Shown here: positions 11,440 to 22,345 of the stretch, piece after piece
How positions within the stretch are numbered: position 1 is the stretch's first letter
Layout of the letters: each line of letters begins with the position of its first letter
From: Sphaerolaimus hirsutus
Lineage: Eukaryota > Nematoda > Chromadorea > Monhysterida > Sphaerolaimidae
NCBI GenBank assembly: GCA_964036195.1
Contig: OZ038457.1
Location: forward strand, 9,141,147-9,205,146
Direction of reading: 5' to 3'
Length of the DNA stretch: 64,000 nt
Position numbers and translations under genes: made by a program
The notes under the pieces: model-generated
Databases searched by the model: none
Told to the model about the DNA's origin: nothing
What the model saw: the letters and a program-made list of their open reading frames with translations, nothing else

Positions 11440-12227
11440 AATATCAAAACTGACAAAGACAGGCCAGGAACCCAGTTGCTGTATGATGAACTATTTATTT
11501 AAGTGAAATTGTCTCAATTGGTTATGATGAGGGGATATTTTCATTGATTGAAAAAATTATATTCCTTCAGTATCGTGAAAAGAGTAAGTGGTAGAATAAA
11601 CTAAAAATAGGTTTTTTATATATTACTAAAAATGATATCAAAATCTAGAAATGTCAATGTAGAAATATTTTCAGACAGAAAGGAATTTTCAGACAGAAAT
11701 GCTTGCAAACTTTTTGATTTATATCAATTAATCGATGGACTTGTAATACACTTGTACTTGTCAATGACTGAACTTGACATTTTTACTGTCCTCTGAAATA
11801 TTTTAGTTGGTAGGTAAATTAATTAGCATGTACAGCTACTCCGGCCTCCTGTCCTAAGATGTAAAACAATCCCAATGACAACGTGAATATTTCAAACAAA
11901 TCCATTATCACGTGGTTCCACTGTCACAGAACCTGAAGCATCTTGAAACGCTGCACTTTTCATGCTAGACTTTGAATTTCTTCCATGCAAATCGTTTCTA
12001 GACTTGTGTGAGTCTGTTTTTTTATTCACATTGGTTAAACTTGGCCTTCCCTTTTTCCTCCTCCCTGGCAAAATATCATCATGTTGTTCAGTCCCTGCGC
12101 GATTCAACGCTCTTTCATATTACACCATTTTACTTTTTGATCAATAGTTTAGATGGAACATCTGAAGTGGTGGAATTTGAAAGTGCCATGCCATTGGTGC
12201 TTGGCACCCTTTTTCTTTGGCACCCTC

Positions 12228-12699
12228 CAGGGGTCTCCTAGATATTGACCCTCCAGGGGTCGGATAGATAGCTGTGCGGCCTTGGGGATAGATTTTGGAA
12301 AAAAATTGGGGGGTGGGGTTGCGGGGGTTTGATATATAGGCTTTTTCAGTGTGTAGAAGGAAGAAAAGGGAGAAAAAATAGCTAAAAGTAGGTGTAATAT
12401 AGCTAAAAATGGGTATACAAGAGCATATAGTACTAAAAATAGCCAAAAATAGCGGAGCATATAACTGAAAATAGGAACAAAAACCAGTGATTTTGGAGGT
12501 GAAAATCTATAAAATGGTATGAAAGATAGTGATTTTGAGCTAAAATTGGGGTGTTGTTTCTCAAAAATCGCTCCGGATAGGTAGCTGAGCGATTGGGGGG
12601 GGGGGGTTAGGGAGTAGTAGCCTCTGAGCGGCCTCTGGGATAGATAGATAACTGGGCGGTTTGGAGGGGGGTAACCCCCCCCCCAATAGGAGACCCCTC
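12228..12699. mobile_element. Family A hAT-like MITE inserted in a family B remnant
   Basis: CAGGGGTCTCC...GGAGACCCCTC flanked by GCACCCTC (12220-12227) and GCACCATC (12700-12707), 7 of 8 matching. The flanks (GGTGCTTGGCACC, GTGCCCAACACC) are decayed GGCGCC-family sequence, so this is a nested insertion. Confidence 0.8.
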
Positions 12700-13053
12700 G
12701 CACCATCTGTGCCCAACACCATTTTTGAATGTAGTGATGGGAAAGCACCAGGAAAAAGGTGCAATCCAGTAAATTGAATATACATTTGTTGATATAAATA
12801 CAATGGTTATGAAGCCGTCAGACAGGATTTCAAAGTGGTGATTCCTGCCAAAGCGATCTTGATAGTAACTTGTTAAATGTCACAATTCGTGATCAGCATA
12901 TGTTCAATGTACCCAAATCTGGCAATGTCAACATTATGGCAATGGCAATGGCAAATATATGGTTGTATAAAATAAAATACCAACAATCAGACAAATGGAG
13001 GCAACATAAATATTGTATTGAATGCTTATAAATCAAGTAGCTAAGCTAAAAAA

Positions 13054-13284
13054 CTAAAACAAACCCATTCTCTTGACGTGACCAATTTCCTGTTGGCGCA
13101 CAAACCCCTTGCCCTTTAGGAGGTGGCGTTTTTGGCGTTTGTACATAATGACTGAGTCACCCAATGCCCAGTTGTGGTAGAGGGAGAAACAAGCCCACAG
13201 GCACAAAATATGCGTCAGCAGTATTGGGCCGAAAAAGACATATCCTTTACCACCAACGCCTTCTGTAGTTGTGACCTTGTTCAT
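13054..13284 (-). CDS. Small membrane-protein ORF (hypothetical)
   Basis: A 76-codon frame with one strong hydrophobic segment (about aa 17-42, GPILLTHILCLWACFSLYHN) and a basic C-terminal half (MYKRQKRHLLKGKGF). Base composition is more balanced than the repeats around it. The ATG follows CACCACT, a fair initiation context. It resembles a single-pass small mitochondrial or ER protein in layout, but I recognise no family, and it could be chance or a retrocopy. Confidence 0.3.
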   Translation of the reverse strand: MNKVTTTEGVGGKGYVFFGPILLTHILCLWACFSLYHNWALGDSVIMYKRQKRHLLKGKGFVRQQEIGHVKRMGLF

Positions 13285-13462
13285 AGTGGTGATAATCTGG
13301 GTGCGTAATTCCTAGTTTTAATCTTAAATGAAGACACCACTCTCGTCACCAGAAATATTCAGAAAAAGATAAAAACCGATAAACCATGATGCCGGGGTTG
13401 CTGAACTGCTCCATATGATGTTCGCCTGATTTAGCTGCTGCTTTTCAAGCGAAAAAAAACTA

Positions 13463-13710
13463 CCGTATTCCCTCGAAATACCCCCCCTCAAAATGGGCAC
13501 TATGTATTTGTGGTCCGAGAAATGCATAACAGACGTTCAAAACACTTACTGTGTTACGTTAGAACATCGTTTATACCATCTACATCCTTATATAAGGCTG
13601 TAAAAACTTGGTGGTTATAAATGGTGGTTATTGTTGCATTTTTCACGTTTTTCACTCAAAATTTCACTCTCAAAAAATAAACCCCCTGGGGGTATTTCGA
13701 AAAAATACGG
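13463..13710. mobile_element. TA-TSD MITE, family D (CCGTATTxCCTCGAAATACCCCC ends)
   Basis: Inverted ends CCGTATTCCCTCGAAATACC / GGTATTTCGAAAAAATACGG with TA on both sides. The interior GGGCACTATG...GTTACGTTAGAACAT is shared with the copies at 21139 and 62495. Its right end directly abuts the family A element at 13723. Confidence 0.8.
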
Positions 13711-13722
13711 TATATGAAAAGT

Positions 13723-14213
13723 CAGGGGTATCTTTAATTTTGACCCTCCGAGTGGTTGGATAGATAGCAAATCGTTCCTCTGGACGGATAGATAGCTGAA
13801 AAATTTTCTGGGGGGGTATGGTGGTTCGATATATAGGCTTTTTCAGGGCGTAGAAGGAAGAAAGGGGAGAAAAAGTGCTAAAAGTAGGTGTAAAATGGCT
13901 CAAAATGGGTATACAAGAGCATATAGTACTAAATATAACTGGAAATAGGCAAATAGGAACCAGAACTATGATTTTGGAAGTGAAAATCTATAAAAAGGTA
14001 TGAAAAATTGCGATTTTGAGTGAAAAATAGGGTATAGTTTCGCAAAAGATGCTCCAGATAGGTAGATAGCTGGGCGATTTGGGGGGGGGGTTAGGGGGTA
14101 GTAGCCCAAAATTTTGCCTCCGAGATAGATAGATAGCTGAGCAGCCTCCGGGATAGATAGCTGGGCGGTTTGGGGGGGTCACCCCCAACCCCCCCCCCCA
14201 TTCGAGACCCCTG
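13723..14213. mobile_element. Family A hAT-like MITE
   Basis: CAGGGGTATC...CGAGACCCCTG with perfect 8-bp duplication TGAAAAGT (13715-13722, 14214-14221). About 490 bp, with the usual CCTCCGG, GATAGATAGC and G-run features. Confidence 0.9.
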
Positions 14214-14965
14214 TGAAAAGTGCATGTGGCGTGATTCACAATCAACATATTAAGGCGAAGTACACGCCTCACCCACCCTGCCTGCAGAATCTACCATATA
14301 AATAAATATTTTCATTTATGCTGCGATTACAGCTCGGACGTAAAATTCCAGCGTAAAATTCCATCGCAAAATTGATTACATGAAAGTGGATGATGAATTC
14401 TGAATTAGGAATTCTGAAAATGATATTTTTTAAGAGTTTGACTTTACAGTTGAAGTGGATCGTTTGGGGTTGCTTTTGTTGACTTGGAACATAGACGTAA
14501 CCCATCTGAAAATGTTATGGTCCAAACATTTACAAAATACTAGACAGGTGATGATGGCACATGGCAAACAAAAATTCTGCAACAATTTTGAATTTTGCTT
14601 TCACCCAAAATTCACTCATTTTGCTTTACTCAAAATCGCGTTTTGTGGACTTTTAGAATTAGACGCCTCATTTACATGGTGTCATTGCTCATCCGGGATA
14701 ACTAACCATGAACGTTTCCAGAGCGATGAATGGCATCAAAAGAAAGCGACAGCGTTTTCGAATGCCCACCATCACCATTGTGAAGTAGAAGAGACGGAAC
14801 AGGGTGAAAGATAACGAATGGCTATCAAACAGAAAAAATCGCACTGCCGCGGCCGCTACTGTAAATTGTGGAAAATGAAAACTTGACTGCAAAGTTATTT
14901 TAACAATGGTGATTTGGAAAAAAGTGTATTCCCGGCGAAGGGTGCATCAATGGGTGCCCCCAGAC

Positions 14966-15349
14966 CAGGGGTATTCTAGATTTTAATCCTCCAAGGGTTA
15001 GATAGAAAGCAAATCGCTCATCCAACCGAAGGATAATTAGCTGGAAAAAAAAACTTTTGGGCCGGGGTTCGCGGGGTTCAATATATACGGGCTTTTTCAA
15101 GGTGTAGAATGGAGAAAACCGGAAAAGCACATGAACTAGTCATTTTGAAGGTGAAAATCTACAAAAAGGGTGTGAAAATTAGTGATTTTGAGTAAAAATT
15201 AGAGTAATATTTCTCAAAAATCGCTCCAGATAGCTGGACGGTTTGGGGGTGGGGCGATTCAAGGGGATAGTAGCCAAAAAAAATTGACTCCAGGATAGAT
15301 AGATAGCTGAGCAGCCTCCAACCCCCCCCCCCCTCCCTTCCAACCCCTG
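14966..15349. mobile_element. Family A element, decayed or deleted copy
   Basis: Starts CAGGGGTATTCTAG and ends CAACCCCTG. Internal blocks match family A but are shortened, and the flanking 8-mers do not match, so the borders are probably eroded. Confidence 0.65.
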
Positions 15350-15657
15350 CCTCTGGATCAAAAATTGAAATTTCGATTTTCGTAAATATTTTATTTTATG
15401 GATAAAAATCGAAATTTAGATTTTTGTTAGTTCTTATTTTATGGAATAAATAACAAAATCCTCGTTCTCCTCCGGAATAAATAACAAAAACTCATTCTAA
15501 TCCTGTACTATGCTCGCAAAAATCCCGCCATGGCGATTTACCTTGGCCCACCATGTTACACCCGAGCAGCGATCCATAGTGCACGCATTGCCATTCGGTG
15601 TGCTGCAGCTTGCGCGACTCACGTGCCACTTCCAATGCAAAACGATGCTGTGTAGAG

Positions 15658-16144
15658 CAGAGTTGTTAAAAGTACCGAACTTTTTTACAAAGTATACGTA
15701 AACGTAAAGTATTTATTTTTTACTCGCCCCCCGAGTACAGAAAACGTAAAGTAATTTTTTTACTTTTACTCATGAGTAAACGTGAGTAAACGTACTTTTT
15801 CCCTGCAAAACGTAAATGTGAGTATTTTTGAGAAAAGCCACCCCAATTTTCGTTCAAAACCACTTATTTTTATAAATTGTGCCGCTTTTGGCTATATATG
15901 TGCTTATATATACATAAATTTTCAACTATTATCCACTATTTTTGCACATTCTCGTCCTTTCTTCCCTTCTGTGCCTTCAAAAACCACCATAAAAGACGAT
16001 CTAAAATACGTTTTCTGTACCTGAGTACTTTCAAAAAGTATACGTAAAAGCGAGTACAGAAACTTTTTTCAGAGGGAACGTAAACGTAATTACTCTGTAC
16101 TCGAGTATTTAGCGAGTAAAAGTAAATACGTATTAACAACTATG
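15658..16144. mobile_element. hAT-like MITE, family G (AGTTGTTAAAAGTACC ends)
   Basis: Ends CAGAGTTGTTAAAAGTACC / ACGTATTAACAACTATG with perfect 8-bp duplication GTGTAGAG (15650-15657, 16145-16152). The interior is rich in ACGTAAACGTAAAGT and GAGTAC words. This uninterrupted copy serves as the empty-site reference for the insertion at 18452-20221. Confidence 0.85.
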
Positions 16145-16163
16145 GTGTAGAGTGGGTACTGGG

Positions 16164-16699
16164 TAGTGTTCGAACGGGATCCCGATACCGAATCTCGAGA
16201 AATTTTGGGATTCGGCAGTCCCGATCCCGACCCCGAAACCCCGATCCCGAAACTCCAATCCCGATCCCGACCCCAATCCCGATCCCGATCCCGATCCCAA
16301 TCCCGGAAATCTTAAAAAGCAAATCCCGATCCCGATCCCAAAAATTTACAAATTCCAATCCTGATCTCGTTAACCCAGTCCCGATCCCGAAAAAATCTGT
16401 GGAAATTAAAAAAGATGAAAAAAATGATGTTTTTGCACTCAAAATGTGAATGGAAACCTCCAGCGTTCATTTTATGCTACTTTTCTGGCATCCGAGTGTT
16501 TTTCAGCCCTTTAGAACAACTGTAAATGCCATAATTTTGGCTAAAAGCTAGATCCTGACACCCAAATCCTGATGCCTAAACAATACCAATCCCGATCCCG
16601 ATCCAAAAATCTCAAAAAACCAATCCCGATCCCGTTCCTGTGGCCCCAAACCCGATCCTGAAATCTCTAAAAGCCAATCCTAATCCCGTTTGAACCCTA
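16164..16699. mobile_element. Family F hAT-like MITE (GATCCC array)
   Basis: TAGTGTTCGAACGGGATCCC ... CGTTTGAACCCTA with perfect 8-bp duplication GTACTGGG (16156-16163, 16700-16707). Long runs of CCCGATCCCGAT words at both ends. Sits 11 bp beyond the duplication of the neighbouring family G element. Confidence 0.85.
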
Positions 16700-17348
16700 G
16701 TACTGGGTGGGGATAGGAAAAACATGTTTTCAATGACTATGTTTAAAGAAACGTTTAAAAAAACAACGTTTTCCTTCACAATATATCCCAAATAAATATG
16801 GTTATGAGTCTAGATATACTGGAATGTCAGTAGACAAGTGACAGTACTCTGCGATGTAAGAAAAAGATATTTTATTCAATTCCCATTTATAGCCAATTCA
16901 ACTCAAACCATGCGTTATCATATATATGTATATATCTTGAACAACAAACGAACTTTTTTGTTGTACTGCCTGTCCTGCTTGTGTGTCATGTTCCCAGGAG
17001 AAGTTGCTGTTCCCTCAACTTCATGCTCCACCAACTCCCACTCATGTTTGTAGAGCAAAACGCCTGAAAATCAATTTAGCTATTTGAATTACCATGTTTT
17101 GAATCTCAATTTTGCAAACATTTGGCATTTTGCTAAATGATTATCAATAAAAAATGATTCGAGATAAAAATGTAATAAATAAACTATCATTAATAATGTG
17201 TCCCATTTTTAACTCTTGAAATACAATGTTCTTTCTCCAGGAGGTTATCTCCAATAATTTAGCTTTTCAGTTTTGATTATTTCTGATTGAAGTGAGTGAT
17301 TAAACTTAAAAGTGAGTTTTGAACACAAGTGCAGAAAGTTTGTATTGT

Positions 17349-17756
17349 GTTTAAGCCGGAGTTACATCATAACGATAAATAGAAGGTGATACGACAAATA
17401 AAACGTCACCGATAAATCCATTTTTTTCATGTTTTCAAGTTTTTTTTTTGAAAATAAATGTTTAATACTCGAATTAGAATGAAAAAATTACGTATGGGAG
17501 ATGTTAAATTCGAATTTGAACGAAAAACGTTCGATGAATAATGGTCCGCCGACAAATCAATTTCACGGTGATGCCCTAAAATCAATTTGTCGACGGTCAT
17601 TGCATGAAATGACCATCGACAAATTGATTTTTGGGCATCACCGAGAAATTGATTTGTCGGCGGACCATTTTTCATCGAACGTTTTTCATTCAAATTCGAA
17701 TTTAAAATCTCCCATATGAAAATCTATTTATCATTATGCTGTACCTCCGGCTTTAG
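17349..17756. mobile_element. Large palindromic (foldback) element
   Basis: Outer ends AGCCGGAGTTACATCATAACG / ATTATGCTGTACCTCCGGCTT. Long inner arms include GAACGAAAAACGTTCGATGA and GGTCCGCCGACAAATCAATT with their inverses; the centre lies near 17607. About 400 bp that would fold into one long hairpin. No coding content. Confidence 0.75.
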
Positions 17757-17825
17757 GACATCAATTGGCACACTGTATTGAGTTTATTCAAAAATGCCTA
17801 AGTGGAAATTCAACGAACACACATA

Positions 17826-18215
17826 CCGTATTTCTTCTAATAGAACGGCATACCTCCAATATTTCGGCACCTCCAATAGGACGGCAGGTAGAAATTACGT
17901 CGAAGGAGTGCCAAAACACAAAAATATTTGAAAAATGGGTGGTGAGAACATCCAAGGTATTCATACTTCGATTTAGGGTGGTTTTCACATTTGGTTTTTA
18001 TGTTTGAATTGATGCTCTGATATTGCTGTTCATCTTCTTTACATTAAAAACGCTATGTTCAAATCAAAAATGTGTGAAATAATTGGTGACAAAAATTGGT
18101 TCATAGAACGGCAGCCTCCAATAGAACGGCAACCCCAATTCCAATAGAACAGCAGGTAAAAGAGTTGACAAAAAAAATCGCGTTGAATGGCGCTCTTCTA
18201 TTAGAAGAAATACGC
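17826..18215. mobile_element. TA-TSD MITE, family M (AATAGAACGGC)
   Basis: Ends CCGTATTTCTTCTAATAGAACGG / GCTCTTCTATTAGAAGAAATACGC next to TA. Contains several AATAGAACGGCA words. A relative at 31436-31782 has the same ends. Confidence 0.7.
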
Positions 18216-18451
18216 TATTTACATACACACACTTGCCTCTTTAGCAGAGTTGTTAAAAGTACCGAACTTTTTACAAAGTATACGTAAACGTAAAGTATTT
18301 AAATTTTTACTCGCCCCCTGAGTACAGAAAACGTAAAGTAATTTTTTTTACTTTTACTCATGAGTAAACGTGAGTAGGTAAACGTACTCTTCCCTGGAAA
18401 ACGTAAATGTGAGTATTTTTGAGAAAAGCCACCCCAATTTTCGCTCAAAAC

Positions 18452-20221
18452 TAGTGATGTAAAAGCGCCATGGCGCTGGCGCCTGGCGCTAGCGCCAAAC
18501 CAAAAAGCGCCATGGCGCTTTTGGCGCTTGGCGCCTTTTTGCCGTGGCGCCATTGGCGCTTGGCGCCGAGACCTCCAAAAGCGCCATGGCGCTTTTGGCG
18601 CTTGGCGCTATAATGCCGTGGCGCCACACTTCAAAAAGCGCCAAAAAAGCGCCATACCATCTGTGTACGTTTTCGATAGGTGGTATCAAAAATGCCATCA
18701 AAATATGAGATGATTGTTTTTTTGTTCCATCCAATGCTTCCATCAGATCACCTAACAATTGTTGTTCACACATCCAAATTTCATTGATATAAATATAAAT
18801 AGCACAACTTCACTTGCTTCACTAAGCTACTGAAACTTTCTACATTCAGAAAAAAACTACCTATATAGCATGCTGAATGTACACTTTACAATCTACCTAA
18901 CTATCATCTCACATTTATTTGAATGTCCGTTGAATAACACCCACTGAATAACTCCCCTTGTTGACCAAGTGATAAAAAATACCCCCCTTGAATGACTCCC
19001 CCATCTGGGTATTTGATATGTACATATATCCATCAATGATTTAAATTCCGATGAAGACAAATTTTTGCATGGATACCTTGTTTTTGTTGTCGTTGAACTA
19101 TCAAATACCCGGATTACATGAGTTTAGGGAATGCATTCATACATACAATGAAAAACGTGCAAGTTCCGAGGGGAAAAAACTCCTCCTACAATAGCACCCT
19201 TTTGATTACCTCCCTCAAAAACTTCTGACGAAATAATTACTCCCCTAGGGTCTTATTTGAGGATAAACTATACGGTACTTGCATTCACTGCGAGTAAATG
19301 TTTTCCACAAATTTTCAGGCAGCTTCATTCGTAAAGTAGAGGAACAGCTTTGTGTATTTGGCATCCAGTTTGATCCATGTAAATACAACGTACCATGTTA
19401 CTTTAGATAAACTCGACGGACATTATGGAAGTCAATGCTCTACGGGATTTTCGTACAACTGCGTATATTCGTAGTTGGCACTCGTCCAAGTTACCGTTTG
19501 AGAGAATGTTACCCAGTATGAAAGATGCAGGATTTCCGTCTGCGTCACCAAAAATGGCTGCGGAATGCGATTAAGCGAACGCAATTGGTCGCTAATGGCG
19601 GCGCACACACGAGTTGACACACATGTTGATTTAATTGGATACCGCGGTCATTTTCGTTGACGAGAGCGGAAATCTAGCGTCTTTTACCTCATTCATATTC
19701 AACGCAAAGGTAACTTGGACGCACTGGGAAGTTCATACGTTCTTTTTTGAAGGAATTCGTCGAGACTGCGACAATAAGATCCGACCTAAGACCTTACAAT
19801 CTGACTTTCTATAACGATTTGTCTATCAAACTCATCTCGTTCTCGCATAAAAAGTTGGATTGAATCAAAAGTATCGTGAACCGAATGGAATCCGTCCATT
19901 CAAGTTCGAATTAATAACGATACGTCATTGGTAACCAAGGGCCGAATACCTGATTCGTTTCATGTCTGCCGAGTTTTATTAATGTACATGGCTAATCAAA
20001 AATCGACCATTAAATTTTTGGCGCTGGCGCTATTGGCGCTTGGCGCTATAGTCCTCTGGCGCCATTGGCGCTTGGCGCAACTGTCTGGAAAAGCGCCATG
20101 GCGCTTTTGGCGCTTGGCGCTAAAATCGTCTGGCGCCATTGGCGCTTGGCGCCTCAATCGGAAAAGCGCCATGGCGCTTTTGGCGCTTGGCGCCAAAACT
20201 CTGGCGCTTTTTACATCACTA
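18452..20221. mobile_element. hAT-like element, family B, with GGCGCC/GGCGCT arrays
   Basis: TIRs TAGTGATGTAAAAGCGCC / GGCGCTTTTTACATCACTA with perfect 8-bp duplication CTCAAAAC (18444-18451, 20222-20229). The uninterrupted family G copy has a single TTCAAAAC here, giving an empty site. Subterminal arrays of GGCGC(C/T) and CATGGCGC fill about 220 bp at each end. Inside are a partial family D element (about 18940-19276) and an ACTCGACGGACAT element (about 19408-19976). Confidence 0.9.
19408..19976. mobile_element. Element with ACTCGRCRGACATTATG ends, copy 1
   Basis: TAAACTCGACGGACATTATG at the left and CATGTCTGCCGAGTTTTA at the right. A related copy occupies about 20531-21104 (GATACTCGGCAGACATTATG ... 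CATGTCTGCCGAGTTT). Both contain a TCGTTCTCGCATAAAA-like interior and no recognisable protein. Confidence 0.6.
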
Positions 20222-20530
20222 CTCAAAACCACTTATTTTTATAAATTTTTGCCTAATTGTGCCGCTTTTGGCTATATATGTGCTTATATATATATATATA
20301 TATATATAAATTTTCAACTATTATCCACTATTTTTTGCACATTCTCGTCCTTTCTTCCCTTCTGTGCCTTCAAAAACCACCATAAAAGACGATCTGAAAT
20401 ACGTTTTCTGTACTCGAGTACTTTGAAAAAGTATACGTGAAAGCGAGTACAGAAATTTTGTCAGAGGAAACGTAAACGTATTTACTCTGTACTCGAGTAT
20501 ACGTATTTAGCGAGTAAAAGTAAATACGTA

Positions 20531-21104
20531 TGATACTCGGCAGACATTATGCGAGTCAATGGTCTAACGAATTTTTGTACAAGTGCCATTCTAACCCAAT
20601 TTCATTGTTATTGACACTCGTATTTCATGCGTAGGGATGACCATCAACAAATTTTTCAATTAGATAAGTGAACGTCACCGTCGAAATTTGAATTTAAGAT
20701 CTACACTTGATAAATATACGATAATTTCTTATTATTACGAACATAGTGAGCATTTTATGTTATTCAGAGCAATTTTTAGATTTTCAAAACGATCCAGATT
20801 TAGCTAGTGGTGTACAGTGTACAGGGTCGTTCTTCCCTTGTTCTATCGCACGCACACATACGTACTTTTTTGTTGGAATTTGTCCGGGCTGTTACAATAA
20901 AATACCTTGTTATCTGCTTTCATATGACAATATGCGTGTTCAGTTTATCCTGTTCTCGCATAAAACGTCGGATTGAATAAGATTTACCATGAATCGATTG
21001 GAATGCATTCATTCAAATTCAAAATTAACTTAACAATTTTAACGAAATTTAAAATTGGTACGTAAAGGCCGAATCACTGATTCCTTTCATGTCTGCCGAG
21101 TTTA
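20531..21104. mobile_element. Element with ACTCGRCRGACATTATG ends, copy 2
   Basis: Inserted within the right end of the family G element, splitting the sequence that reads ACGTATTAACAACT in the intact copy at 15658. See copy 1 at 19408 for shared features. Confidence 0.65.
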
Positions 21105-21138
21105 ACAACTATGCTTTTTAGATCAAAGTAATTAGGTA

Positions 21139-21366
21139 CCGTATTTCCTCGAAATACACCCACCCTCGAAATAGCCCCTCAAAATGGGCACTATGAATTT
21201 GTGGTCCGGGAAATGCATAACAGACGTTCAAAACACTTACTGTGTTACGTTAGAACATAGTTTATACCATCTACATCCTTCTATAAGGCTGTAAAAACTT
21301 ATAAATGGTGGTTATTGTTGCATTTTTCACGTTTTTCTCTCCGGGGGGTAATTCGAGGAAATACGG
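21139..21366. mobile_element. TA-TSD MITE, family D
   Basis: CCGTATTTCCTCGAAATACA ... TTCGAGGAAATACGG with TA on each side. Interior strongly similar to 13463-13710 (AATGCATAACAGACGTTCAAAACACTTACTG region). Confidence 0.8.
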
Positions 21367-22345
21367 TATATTATTTTTAGTGCCTGGACAAACTTACTTT
21401 GTAAATCCTGTATTTTTTGTAGAATCAAAAAGTTGGAAACTGCTTTCACTGAATATGTTTATTTAAAACATTTTCAGAATTCCTTGTTAGTGAAAACTTG
21501 CCGTTGACAAACAAGGAAGTCTGAAAATGTAATAAAATTTGATAATTCTGTCGAAAATCGTTTTCCTAATCTTCTGTTTTCAAAATGGGTTTACAGATAC
21601 AGAGTGAGCATTTTGCGAGCACTCATAATTAACTTACCAACAATTATATATACTAATATCGATGTAAATTCGTTGGCCAGGACAAGACTGCTTAGTGATA
21701 TTTTCAGCAAGTAGCCTGAGTGGTGTGCATGTAAAAAGTTATTATTAAAAATTATCTTGGTACACATGCACGCACGCACACACGTACGCACACATTGCGC
21801 TAAAATGTATAACTTCTAGTAAACCCCCGTTCACTTGAGTTGGGACTAGTAAGAGTTAGGACTAGAAATAGCGCCAGGAAAAATAGCGCCAGGCGCCAAT
21901 GGCGCCATGGCGCCATTCAAAAAATTGACGCGGGCGCCAGAAACAATGGTGCCAGGCGCCACAATGGCGCCAACAATAAAATTCACTATTTCAGCATACC
22001 GTATTACCTCGAACTATCCTCCCTTGAATTAACTCCCCTCAGATTTGAAGTTTGTGGTATAAAACAATCAACATGAACCCAAACTTGAAATGCTAGCAAA
22101 TAATTTCAAAGGTAAATATGTTTCATTCCACCTGAATGCTATCATTTAGCAGATAAGGCACCTGATTATGGAAAAATATTACATCTCATCCCGGCATCTT
22201 GGCGCCATTTCTGGCACCATCCAAAACAATGGCGCTAGGCGCCAAATGGGCGCCAGTAAAAATGGCGCCAGGTGCCAAGGGTGCCATGGCGCCATTCAAA
22301 ATAATGGCACCAGGCACCAGATGGCACCACAGAAAAGGGTGCCAG

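Larger units (their letters stand above)
18245..21113. mobile_element. Family G element expanded by nested insertions
   Basis: Outer borders CAGAGTTGTTAAAAG and TTTAACAACTATG, flanked by CTCTTTAG (18237-18244) and CTTTTTAG (21114-21121), 7 of 8 matching. Against the intact copy at 15658, two insertions explain its 2.9 kb: the GGCGCC element 18452-20221 and the ACTCGGCAGACAT element about 20531-21104. Confidence 0.8.

Noticed and set aside
12149-12748. 199-codon frame with poly-Pro and STFYTLKKPIYQ
   Set aside because: Lies wholly within the family A element; equivalent frames appear in other family A copies and track the C-runs.
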